DNA of 21,512 nt from a virus, in the IMG/VR virus record IMGVR_UViG_3300027659_000244, positions 1 through 21,512 of that record, one strand, 5' to 3'. The notes under the pieces are model-generated. The model ran no database searches. It was not told the origin of the DNA and was given only the letters and a program-made list of their open reading frames with translations. Position 1 is the first letter of the stretch, and each line of letters starts with the position of its first letter. The position numbers were made by a program, and so were the translations under genes. Below are positions 15,239 to 21,334 of the stretch, one piece after another.

Positions 15239-16669
15239 TTAATATTCCCAAATCCACTGTTGAAATCCGAGCATACCCTTAAGCTTCACCATACGACGCA
15301 TCTCGAAGATCACGTCGATGGCTACGTTCTTAGGGTGTTTGATCTTGATCTTATACAAAGCATCCCCGGCGACAGAGGGTGCGCCTTTGTCTGTTGTCTT
15401 CTCCGGTTTATATCTTAGCTGCTGATGGAGATACTTCACGACCTGATCGGGACTGCCGGGATTGAGGTCGAAGCCCACGAGGATCTTGAGGACGCGATTG
15501 AGCTGTTTGTATCTCTCTTCACACTTTCTTACAATGTACTGTCGCTTGACGGGATCGAAGTGCATTCCGTGGAGGGACATGAAGGCGTAGTCTGCGAGGG
15601 ATCTACTAGCTTGATCGACAGAGTCTTGAAGTCCACGGTCCCTTGAGATGAGGTCAATCTGACCGTAGTAAATTTCTCTGAGGACAATAACGTCTTTAAC
15701 ATTGTAAGCGCGGAGCTGCTCAAATTGTGCTCGATTACGAGGATCAAAGTTCCCTGCTTCATCTTTGTGGAAGGGTCGGTTAGAAAAAAGCGTTGCTTGA
15801 TGGGCCAGAGACTTTTCAGCCTCCGGAAAGATTCGATGGCCTGCGACCATGGTGTCATAGATATCATGGCCGAAAGGAATCTTGTAGAAGGCGGCGAGAA
15901 AGCATAGGTCAAAGAGGGCGTTGTGTATGACGACTCTGCGTTTCTTTAGCTCTCTTATGAACCGTGCAAAGAATACCACACCGACATTGAGATTGCCGCC
16001 CCAATCGTACACAGGAACAGAGTAAACAGGACTCTCTCCACACGCGATGGCCAAGCAGGTAAGGGTGTTGGTCTTGGGGTGAGTCTCAATGTCAAAGAAG
16101 ATCGGACCTTCGTGGTCGAAGACACTTGTGCATTGGTCTGCTCGCTGGCAGTTGTAGACTTGGGGTTCAGGTTGAACTTTTTGGGGGTCATAAGTTAGGA
16201 GTTTCTTGATGTCTTGTGCGAACCAGAAAGAGTAGTTACTGCGCTTCGTTGGGCTTGTGCTTTTGCCGTCGTCTTTGTCGAGCGCATCTTCATTGTCATT
16301 GTCTCCATCCAAAGCATCTTCCATAGCCCATGCGTCAACACAGTCTTGCGGCCAATAGGTTACGATGTATTGGGTTTTGTTTGTTGAGGTATAGACTACG
16401 CCGCGAAAAGCATCTAGGCTTTTATCTTTGGCGAGCGGCAGATAGTCTAGGGCTTTGGCTCCGGCAAAGATGATCTTCTTGATTCCGCTGGGCTTGTTAG
16501 AGTTCTTGAAGAAATCGTCTGCAAAGGTTACAAAAATAGCAGATGGATTATCCAAGTCAAGATTATGATGAGCCAACACAGCACGAACAAAATCTCCGGC
16601 GGGTCCGAGAAGGATGCCGTTGTTTTCTTTATCAAATCGCGAAGGTCCATGAAGTACGAGGGCTATCAT
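15239..16669 (-). CDS. Family A DNA polymerase N-terminal fragment: UDG-like domain, 3'-5' exonuclease, thumb
   Basis: A 476-residue protein with three parts. Residues 1-110 resemble a uracil-DNA-glycosylase fold: ILLGPAGDFVRAVL, then IKKIIFAGAKAL, FRGVVY and VTYWPQ. The family 4 catalytic segment and the usual HPS motif appear changed (HGPS near residue 9; WPQ), so it may not cut uracil. Residues 190-335 are a DnaQ-type exonuclease: FDIETH (193-197), IHNALFD (248-254) and YNVKD (322-326). Residues 340-476 are helical thumb sequence ending EMRRMVKLKGMLGFQQWI, the helix just before polymerase motif A. The protein then stops; the polymerase motifs are in the gene at 12832-13824. UDG-like domains fused to polymerase are known in phages such as SPO1. 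Residues 120-145 are an acidic low-complexity linker. Confidence 0.85.
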   Translation of the reverse strand: MIALVLHGPSRFDKENNGILLGPAGDFVRAVLAHHNLDLDNPSAIFVTFADDFFKNSNKPSGIKKIIFAGAKALDYLPLAKDKSLDAFRGVVYTSTNKTQYIVTYWPQDCVDAWAMEDALDGDNDNEDALDKDDGKSTSPTKRSNYSFWFAQDIKKLLTYDPQKVQPEPQVYNCQRADQCTSVFDHEGPIFFDIETHPKTNTLTCLAIACGESPVYSVPVYDWGGNLNVGVVFFARFIRELKKRRVVIHNALFDLCFLAAFYKIPFGHDIYDTMVAGHRIFPEAEKSLAHQATLFSNRPFHKDEAGNFDPRNRAQFEQLRAYNVKDVIVLREIYYGQIDLISRDRGLQDSVDQASRSLADYAFMSLHGMHFDPVKRQYIVRKCEERYKQLNRVLKILVGFDLNPGSPDQVVKYLHQQLRYKPEKTTDKGAPSVAGDALYKIKIKHPKNVAIDVIFEMRRMVKLKGMLGFQQWIWEY

Positions 16670-16684
16670 TAGGTGGTTAATTTA

Positions 16685-16719
16685 AGAGAAAATAAAAGGC
16701 AGACTTTATCCGGTCTGCC
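16685..16719 (-). terminator. Intrinsic terminator or attenuator upstream of the polymerase
   Basis: On the minus strand GGCAGAC (16719-16713) pairs with GTCTGCC (16704-16698) around an 8-base loop. TTTTATTTTCTC follows, ending 16 bases before the polymerase N-fragment start. It would stop transcripts coming from the recombination genes, or act as an attenuator, so the polymerase may have its own promoter or be read through at a fixed fraction. Confidence 0.72.
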
Positions 16720-16825
16720 AGCGGTGCGATATGTCTAACGTAGTGGTAAGGTGTTCAATGAAGGGAGTTCACAAATCCCAGGTCGCAGGTTCTCTCTGCG
16801 CTCTATTCCTTACCACAAAATCAAA

Positions 16826-16858
16826 CCTCTTAGAAAGTCTCGCAGTCTCTCTAAGAGG
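16826..16858 (-). terminator. Second terminator-like hairpin in the structured region
   Basis: On the minus strand CCTCTTAGA pairs with TCTAAGAGG over 9 bp with a 15-base loop and is followed by TTTGATTTTG. The stem is A/T-mixed and the loop long, so its strength is uncertain. It may instead be one arm of a larger RNA. Confidence 0.4.
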
Positions 16859-16897
16859 CGCATGTCTACTCGATAGTAACCATTCTATCTGATAGAC

Positions 16898-17413
16898 TTA
16901 AAATGCAGACAGGAGAGAGGCAACGCCTTTGACCTGCGAGAAATCAAACTGAGTGTTGTATCGCTTGATGATAGCCTCTCCGTTCTCGTCGCGCTTAGCG
17001 AACTTGAGATCGCGCGAGTTAGAGGGATCGTCGCTGACATACTCGGGCTGAGACTGAACGAGCATATTGAAGGCGTGACCTTGCAGCGAAGACAGAACCT
17101 CAGCCACATCTACGTCGGAGTAATCTTCGGGGAGATTGTCATACAGACCGACAACCTGCAGCGGCGCGGCAAGAAGCTCAAGCGCAGAGTCCACGCCGTT
17201 CTTGTTCTCTAACATGATGTACATATTGCCCTTCGAACCGAGGGTCTTATAGGTTGTACCGTTGGCGATAGCAGTCTCGGGCGCAACGATCTCGCACTCA
17301 CAGACAACCATCTTGAATCCCTTTCCGCTCTGGCGGGTCTCGGTGCGGTGGACAAGAACCTTGTACACGTTGGCGGGGATGAATCCGATCTTGACTTCAG
17401 TACCTTTTTTCAT
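16898..17413 (-). CDS. Putative ssDNA-binding or recombination accessory protein (OB-fold-like)
   Basis: A 171-residue protein without membrane or signal segments. Strand-rich N-terminal half: VKIGFIPANVYKVLVHRTETRQSGKGFKMVVCECEIV, a pattern seen in phage SSB-like or DUF669-type proteins, which bind ssDNA beside Sak-type annealing proteins. The middle has helical LENKNGVDSALELL; the end is a Lys/Asp-rich tail finishing QVKGVASLLSAF, where a hydrophobic or Phe tail may contact partners as in SSBs. Its place directly after the Sak4-like ATPase supports this, but no decisive motif is visible. The leader is a run of AAAC repeats without a Shine-Dalgarno sequence. Confidence 0.45.
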   Translation of the reverse strand: MKKGTEVKIGFIPANVYKVLVHRTETRQSGKGFKMVVCECEIVAPETAIANGTTYKTLGSKGNMYIMLENKNGVDSALELLAAPLQVVGLYDNLPEDYSDVDVAEVLSSLQGHAFNMLVQSQPEYVSDDPSNSRDLKFAKRDENGEAIIKRYNTQFDFSQVKGVASLLSAF

Positions 17414-17419
17414 TTTAGT

Positions 17420-17438
17420 TTTGTTTGTTTGTTTGTTT
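17420..17438 (-). repeat. AAAC tetranucleotide repeat in the leader of the SSB-like gene
   Basis: Minus-strand AAAC is repeated about four to five times, ending seven bases before the start codon of the SSB-like gene. Adenine-rich leaders of this type support initiation in hosts that do not rely on Shine-Dalgarno pairing. The simple repeat could also vary in length by slippage. Confidence 0.7.
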
Positions 17439-17460
17439 AACTGTCACCGACAAATGGGGA

Positions 17461-17478
17461 GGAGCTTTCTGTGGGCCA
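17461..17478 (-). promoter_or_regulatory. Conserved intergenic motif, copy 2
   Basis: Plus-strand GGAGCTTTCTGTGGGCCA matches copy 1 (12811-12828) at all positions except the three-base centre. Both copies lie just after a minus-strand stop codon within the flank CTTAACA, and both precede a gene start. A third match sits inside the nuclease gene (18585-18602, GGAGCTTATCGTGGGCCA). Role unknown; promoter or operator is the simplest guess. Confidence 0.35.
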
Positions 17479-17483
17479 AGTTG

Positions 17484-17729
17484 TTAAGCTCTGTTTTTGA
17501 GGACGTGATCAATCGTTACTTCGATCATCTTATCTGTAGCATACTCAAAGTCATACTCTCTAAGGAGATGAGTAGCGTTCGGAATAAGACCTTCGTAGTT
17601 ATTGACTTCGAAGTTATAGACATATCCGTTAACGCTGCCATTAGAATTCTGTTTGACTCTAAGAACCAAGCGGATCTCGGCTTCTTGTTCGCGATGTTGT
17701 TTATCGTTGGCTGGAATATTTTCGATCAT
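17484..17729 (-). CDS. Small hypothetical protein between Sak4-like and SSB-like genes
   Basis: 81 residues, acidic and mixed alpha/beta: EAEIRLVLRVKQNSNGSVNGYVYNF, then LREYDFEYATDKMIEVTIDHVL. It starts four bases after the Sak4-like stop. No motif or family is recognised. Operon position suggests a helper of the recombination module, but this is only context. Confidence 0.6.
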   Translation of the reverse strand: MIENIPANDKQHREQEAEIRLVLRVKQNSNGSVNGYVYNFEVNNYEGLIPNATHLLREYDFEYATDKMIEVTIDHVLKNRA

Positions 17730-17733
17730 AATT

Positions 17734-18435
17734 TTAGGGCTTCAGAAGTTCTACTGCTACTTTGTTCAACGCCTTGACTACGCAATTCTCCATGGGATTA
17801 GGCAAGCCCCAGAAGATAGGAGTCTTCGCGGTGGTCACGCCGTCGGTCTGCGTGGCGAAGAAGTATTGGATTGTGTCGCTGCCTTTTTCTTTCTTTGCAT
17901 AGACAGACCATACAGCGAGGCACTCAGACTCAATGCCTTTGTTTGCCCACTCTTTACCTTGGACGTAGAGACGGCGGCGGGTTGTCATGCTGCCGTCGAG
18001 GCCTTGGATTGGGACAATCTCTTCGAGGCCGGTGATGATGACGGTTTTATCCAGCGACTTAAGGTTAGTACACAACGCTTGAATGCCATCGTTGTAGTTC
18101 TTCCAGATGTCAAAGCCCTTGTAGATTTGTTCACATTTAACTTGCAACTGATCAATCGCGGCGGTGATAGAGTCGATCACGACGAGATCTTTCGTGGTGT
18201 CTTTCTTTAGCTTGTTCAGCTCGACCGTGAGCTTATCATAGCTGTCGATCGGAACGACGAGCTTGTCGTCGCGCACACGAAAGGGCATACCTTTTCGCTC
18301 GGCATCGAAGATGACTGTGCGCGCGGGATCTACGTTGCGGAAGGATGTAGACTTGCCGCAACCACTCGGACCTACGAGGGCGATTAGAGTTCGTGGCCAT
18401 TGAGGTTTTTGTTTTTCTACAGGGATTGTTTCCAT
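17734..18435 (-). CDS. Sak4-like RecA-fold ATPase (AAA_24 type)
   Basis: A 233-residue P-loop ATPase. Walker A is GPSGCGKST (residues 22-30) and Walker B is DLVVIDSI with Asp88. VIITGLEE and QGKEWANKGIESE segments follow. Size and layout match the phage AAA_24/Sak4 group, single-domain RecA relatives that promote ssDNA annealing, usually beside an SSB and a nuclease. Here a RecB-like nuclease lies upstream and an SSB-like gene downstream, which supports this role. It starts in an A-rich leader (AAAAACTAAAACATATG) with no Shine-Dalgarno sequence, 12 bases after the nuclease stop. Confidence 0.8.
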   Translation of the reverse strand: METIPVEKQKPQWPRTLIALVGPSGCGKSTSFRNVDPARTVIFDAERKGMPFRVRDDKLVVPIDSYDKLTVELNKLKKDTTKDLVVIDSITAAIDQLQVKCEQIYKGFDIWKNYNDGIQALCTNLKSLDKTVIITGLEEIVPIQGLDGSMTTRRRLYVQGKEWANKGIESECLAVWSVYAKKEKGSDTIQYFFATQTDGVTTAKTPIFWGLPNPMENCVVKALNKVAVELLKP

Positions 18436-18447
18436 ATGTTTTAGTTT

Positions 18448-19374
18448 TTACCAAGCCAGAGGTTCATACTTAGTTATAGAACACTCCGACAAAAAGAGTT
18501 CAAGCTGGACGGCGTTCTGTGCAAAGCAGATACGTTTGAATGGACAGCTCGGGCAGGCATTGCAAGCCTTGCCGCTAGGCGGCGGGAGCTTATCGTGGGC
18601 CAAGGCTTCGTTGATGTCGTTGGAGAATGTGTCGATCTTATCTTTAACTTCAACTCCGAACTCTGTGAGTTGCTCCTCAGTGAAGCTCCAGTCTGGGCCA
18701 AGCCTCCACGCTGGGGCTGGCAGAGAGATCTGTACGATCAACGTGCGGATCACCATGCGGCGATACCATGCAGAGTTTGCATAGTTGATATCGTCGCGGA
18801 AGATATCATAGGCAAACTTGTTGAAGATATAGTAGTAGAAAGAAAACTGCGTGTCGCCTTCGTAGCCCGCCACTGCGTCCTTGAATGCGTACTTGCGTGT
18901 GGTCTTATAGTCGGTGATCTGAACGATCCCGGCGGGCGTTGCAGATAGCACATCTACTGTGCCCATGTATGCGAAGCCCGGCCGGTCAACGACTGGGATG
19001 TTGAAGTGTAACTCAGCCCCTCGATTGTCTCCGAACTTTAGAGGCTGTGGGAGAGAAGACAAAGGCGCAGCGGTCAGGGCTTTGCGAATCTGATCTTGAT
19101 CCTTTACTGGGAGGTTCTTCTCCTTCGCCGCTTTGAACGCCTCCATACAGGCATCTTGCCACTTCTCTCCGCTCCGGTCGAAGGCTATGTTCTCTGCGAA
19201 CTTATGAATAATTTTACCCACCGTCAAGGCGGTGATGTCTTCGGTGGGCTTGAGGCCGAGGAACACAGTAAAGAACCAACGGCGCGGACAAGCTGAGATC
19301 TTTAGCCCCGATGCGTTGATGGGTATGATGCTTGGGATTCCTTCGTGCGGCAGATCTTTGTAGGATAGTTTCAT
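18448..19374 (-). CDS. PD-(D/E)XK nuclease, RecB/Cas4-like with iron-sulphur cysteines
   Basis: A 308-residue protein with the RecB-family order. GKIIHKFAE supplies His57. Glu121 lies in AELHF. Asp141 lies in MGTVDVLSA. DYKTT gives Asp155 and Lys157, followed by QFSFYYYIF (motif IV region). Cys29 (ISACPRRWF) and a C-terminal CNACPSCPFKRIC cluster (Cys271, 274, 277, 283) provide the four ligands of a [4Fe-4S] cluster, as in Cas4 and AddB. It probably resects DNA ends to give ssDNA for the Sak4-like protein. The ATG overlaps the preceding stop (ATGA). It contains one extra match to the intergenic motif (18585-18602). Confidence 0.85.
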   Translation of the reverse strand: MKLSYKDLPHEGIPSIIPINASGLKISACPRRWFFTVFLGLKPTEDITALTVGKIIHKFAENIAFDRSGEKWQDACMEAFKAAKEKNLPVKDQDQIRKALTAAPLSSLPQPLKFGDNRGAELHFNIPVVDRPGFAYMGTVDVLSATPAGIVQITDYKTTRKYAFKDAVAGYEGDTQFSFYYYIFNKFAYDIFRDDINYANSAWYRRMVIRTLIVQISLPAPAWRLGPDWSFTEEQLTEFGVEVKDKIDTFSNDINEALAHDKLPPPSGKACNACPSCPFKRICFAQNAVQLELFLSECSITKYEPLAW

Positions 19375-19595
19375 GATTTCTTAAACTTAAAGTTCTGAGT
19401 TTGATTGATGATGGCTTGAACGTCTATGCCTTTGAGCAGAGGATCGTTGAGCAGGGAAGCGAGATCGGTGCCGGTCGGGCGTGTATGGGGAAAATGCTGA
19501 AGTAGAAAGCGTTCGAGTTCTTTGTCTGTCATCTCTTCGACTGGCTTAGGTAGGCCGAGAAGAAGATCGAGTTCGTTGAGAGATTGATTGCTCAT
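19371..19595 (-). CDS. Small hypothetical protein upstream of the nuclease
   Basis: About 74 residues starting MSNQSLNELDLLLGLPKPVEE, one base after the preceding stop. An ATG at 19607 would add four residues but overlap that gene. It is helical and acidic in the N-terminal half with a Lys-rich tail (FKFKKS). The stop overlaps the nuclease start (ATGA), indicating coupled translation. No family is recognised; it could be a nuclease partner. Confidence 0.6.
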   Translation of the reverse strand: MSNQSLNELDLLLGLPKPVEEMTDKELERFLLQHFPHTRPTGTDLASLLNDPLLKGIDVQAIINQTQNFKFKKS

Positions 19596-19596
19596 A

Positions 19597-19812
19597 TCAT
19601 AGAACAATACAACAAAGTTTCTTGTGCACGATTCCAGAGTCTCTCATGTCATTGAACGCTTCTTCCGGTGTGTAGTGTAACATGGTCGAGAACCATGCGC
19701 CGTTGAAGCTGTATTGATAGGCGTAGAAGTAATGCTTCTTTGGTGGGGCTTGCTCTAGCTTTTCGACGGTGGCGTGTGTGACATTATCACTGGTGGTTTC
19801 TGTAGTCTTCAT
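19597..19812 (-). CDS. Small hypothetical protein, 71 residues
   Basis: It starts at the ATG encoding MKTTETTSDNVTHATVEKLE and overlaps the end of the lytic enzyme gene by 26 bases. The C-terminal part, HYFYAYQYSFNGAWFSTMLHYTPEEAFNDMRDSG, is rich in aromatic residues and looks like a small alpha/beta fold. No function is assigned. The frame stays open to 20181, but the upstream part is an antisense-like shadow rich in Ser, Lys and Thr over the lytic enzyme gene. The short start is therefore preferred. Confidence 0.6.
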   Translation of the reverse strand: MKTTETTSDNVTHATVEKLEQAPPKKHYFYAYQYSFNGAWFSTMLHYTPEEAFNDMRDSGIVHKKLCCIVL

Positions 19813-20233
19813 ATAGGTTTGTAAATCTGTCCGCTCTTTGTCTGATATTGCTTGGGAGTTTAGCAAGAGTGTAATCTCTGCGGGCGTAAGCTTTAAGTCC
19901 AATATTCCACGCGGCGTAAACATCTCGTGGGTTTGGATGCTTGGTGCCTTGAGCGAGGCAGAGCTTGAGTTCAAGCCAGCATAGATGCGCCTTAGCGCAG
20001 CGCCTCGCTTCTGCTGGAACATGGCGCATATCTTTTTCGTCAGGGAAATGCTGTCGCCAGACGGCGCGTTTGATTTGATAGCGTGAGAGTTCACCGTGTC
20101 GGCCTTTGGCTTTGTCATTGTCGTTGCTTTCGATTTGGCTGATGGCTCGGAGCTTTGCTTCGAAGTCTTGATGCAGCGCAATGAGTGTTGTTTCCGTGGC
20201 GAAGATTGTTATGGCTAGCATAAGAGGTTTCAT
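19787..20233 (-). CDS. Lysozyme-like lytic transglycosylase, putative endolysin
   Basis: A 148-residue protein with the SLT/lysozyme pattern. AISQIESND supplies catalytic Glu35. GELSRYQIKRAVW (47-59) is the usual GExSRYQI-x-x-x-W. AAWNIG (107-112) and RFTNLYEDY (136-144) finish the fold. It cleaves cell-wall peptidoglycan. A short hydrophobic N-terminus, MKPLMLAITIFA, could be a weak signal or signal-anchor sequence, suggesting export to the periplasm. It overlaps the upstream stop (ATGA). It is encoded with DNA-metabolism genes rather than virion genes, and no holin is apparent in this window. It may act in lysis or in entry. Confidence 0.78.
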   Translation of the reverse strand: MKPLMLAITIFATETTLIALHQDFEAKLRAISQIESNDNDKAKGRHGELSRYQIKRAVWRQHFPDEKDMRHVPAEARRCAKAHLCWLELKLCLAQGTKHPNPRDVYAAWNIGLKAYARRDYTLAKLPSNIRQRADRFTNLYEDYRNHQ

Positions 20234-20643
20234 AGCGGTGGCCAGAAGTAAGGTAGATTGTCTGGTGTGTTTGGAAAGTGTGGTCTGTAGTAGTCTGCTT
20301 TCTTGCGGATCAGATTACTCTGATGCGTCTTGTGTAGATAGCAACCGAGCCAATGTGGCTGGATGATGTAAGGATAAGTGAGAATCTCTTTCTCGAAATG
20401 CGGGAGTAGGCTGTCTTGATAACCACGCCGCCGGGCTTCTTGACAGATCTTGATGCTGTACAAACACAACCACGCTTGATAGTCTTTGACCATGCGCACG
20501 GCGGGATGACTGCGCCAGCCAGTTGACTTGCCTTGTAGGGTGTTGAGAATCTGATAGCTCTCGACCCTTTGTTTCATAAGCCGCTGTGTGTCGAGGACGC
20601 GGGCAGACTGTTCGATGTCTGCGTAGGGTAGGAAGATTTGCAC
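20230..20643 (-). CDS. MSMEG_6728-like, pyrimidine-dimer DNA glycosylase-like protein
   Basis: A 137-residue protein that starts with GTG (MQIFLPYADIEQSARVLD). The motifs QRLMKQRVESYQIL, GWRSHPAVRMVKDY and RRRGYQDSLLPHF, then HWLGCYLHKTHQSNLIRK and PYFWP, match the MSMEG_6728 family. That family is often annotated as a pyrimidine-dimer DNA glycosylase, after T4 endonuclease V. Residue 3 here is Ile, where I recall Thr in relatives, so the N-terminal catalytic nucleophile is unclear. It could repair UV lesions in phage DNA or act on modified bases. Its stop overlaps the lytic enzyme start. Confidence 0.72.
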   Translation of the reverse strand: MQIFLPYADIEQSARVLDTQRLMKQRVESYQILNTLQGKSTGWRSHPAVRMVKDYQAWLCLYSIKICQEARRRGYQDSLLPHFEKEILTYPYIIQPHWLGCYLHKTHQSNLIRKKADYYRPHFPNTPDNLPYFWPPL

Positions 20644-20655
20644 TGTGTTGGATGG

Positions 20656-21315
20656 TTACTCCAGACCTTTCAACATCTCCTCGCTCATCTTCATCACGAT
20701 AAGTTCGGTGGGCGTTGTCTCGATCAGGATAGTGTTGTCTTGTAGCGCAAGCTGTCTGGCATATTTCTCTGCGCTGCTGGTGTAGTTTTGCCAGCTTGCC
20801 TGCGATCCGATCTCTCCGCTGTTCATGAACTCTGCGATCTGATCGCGGAATATCTCTTCGTTGAATGTAAAGGGATCTTCATCGCTGCCGCCCATCAGCG
20901 GAGTCATTGCGTCGAGGATATTATCCACAGGTTCGACGAGTTCGATGATGAGGTTGACTTTGCGCACAGAGATCTGGACTTTCTCTGAGAGCTCAGACAC
21001 GAGAGGGATATCGTCTTCGTGGATTTGGCCGCGAAGAATCCCTGCGCCCTTGTCTACGAGGAATGCTTTGCCCTGTGACAGGCGAGCACGCACGGTCTGA
21101 GGCTGTTGTCTTAGCGTGAGTGTGTTGATCGTAGCTTTCTTAGAAGGGATCTTACTCAACTTCACGACCATCTGCGCGAACTGGATCGCGTGCTTTAGAT
21201 CATAGTATGGCCAGCCTTGCTTGCGCTCGGTCTTGTTGAGTAGATGGTCGGCTTGCTTCATTAAGTCGACTGGGTCGTGTTGAGGTGGTGGATTTGTTGG
21301 TGTGAATATGTTCAT
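20656..21315 (-). CDS. Hypothetical protein, possibly beta/alpha with acidic tail
   Basis: A 219-residue protein. The N-terminus is Pro-rich (FTPTNPPPQHDP), then helical with several basic residues (LNKTERKQGWPYYDLKHAIQFAQMVV), followed by a strand-rich part (IHEDDIPLVSELSEKVQISVRKVNLIIELVEPVDNIL). The C-terminal half is acidic and helical. No family or motif is recognised. The leader is A-rich (AACAACAAAACAAAATG). It is separated by 12 bases from the downstream gene, so it belongs to the same operon. Confidence 0.65.
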   Translation of the reverse strand: MNIFTPTNPPPQHDPVDLMKQADHLLNKTERKQGWPYYDLKHAIQFAQMVVKLSKIPSKKATINTLTLRQQPQTVRARLSQGKAFLVDKGAGILRGQIHEDDIPLVSELSEKVQISVRKVNLIIELVEPVDNILDAMTPLMGGSDEDPFTFNEEIFRDQIAEFMNSGEIGSQASWQNYTSSAEKYARQLALQDNTILIETTPTELIVMKMSEEMLKGLE

Positions 21316-21334
21316 TTTGTTTTGTTGTTATGGT

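Larger units (their letters stand above)
16670..16897 (-). ncRNA. Structured non-coding region, candidate RNA with four consecutive hairpins
   Basis: The 228 bases between the SSB-like and polymerase genes have no worthwhile open frame (longest about 17 codons). They are almost fully tiled by complementary arms: 16864-16868 with 16893-16897 and an inner 16872-16876 with 16885-16889; 16826-16834 with 16850-16858 (9 bp); 16743-16751 with 16808-16816 (9 bp, enclosing 16763-16779 and a 5-bp, 7-base-loop hairpin at 16784-16800); and the terminator hairpin 16698-16719. All reported pairs were read by eye. Sense is likely minus, since the terminator's T tract follows on that strand. Some parts resemble tRNA arms on the plus strand, but no tRNA can be folded. 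Function unknown. Confidence 0.4.

Noticed and set aside
16737-16816. Apparent tRNA with CAC anticodon
   Set aside because: The anticodon-like loop and a T-arm-like hairpin are suggestive, but the acceptor, D-arm spacing and T-arm to acceptor junction do not fit a cloverleaf. Kept only as part of the structured region.
17420-17438. CRISPR or other spaced repeat array
   Set aside because: The repeat is a simple tetranucleotide run. No spaced direct repeats were seen anywhere in the window.
19813-20181. N-terminal extension of the 71-residue gene
   Set aside because: This part overlaps the lytic enzyme gene, which has clear family motifs in the other frame. The extension has Ser/Lys/Thr-rich shadow composition.
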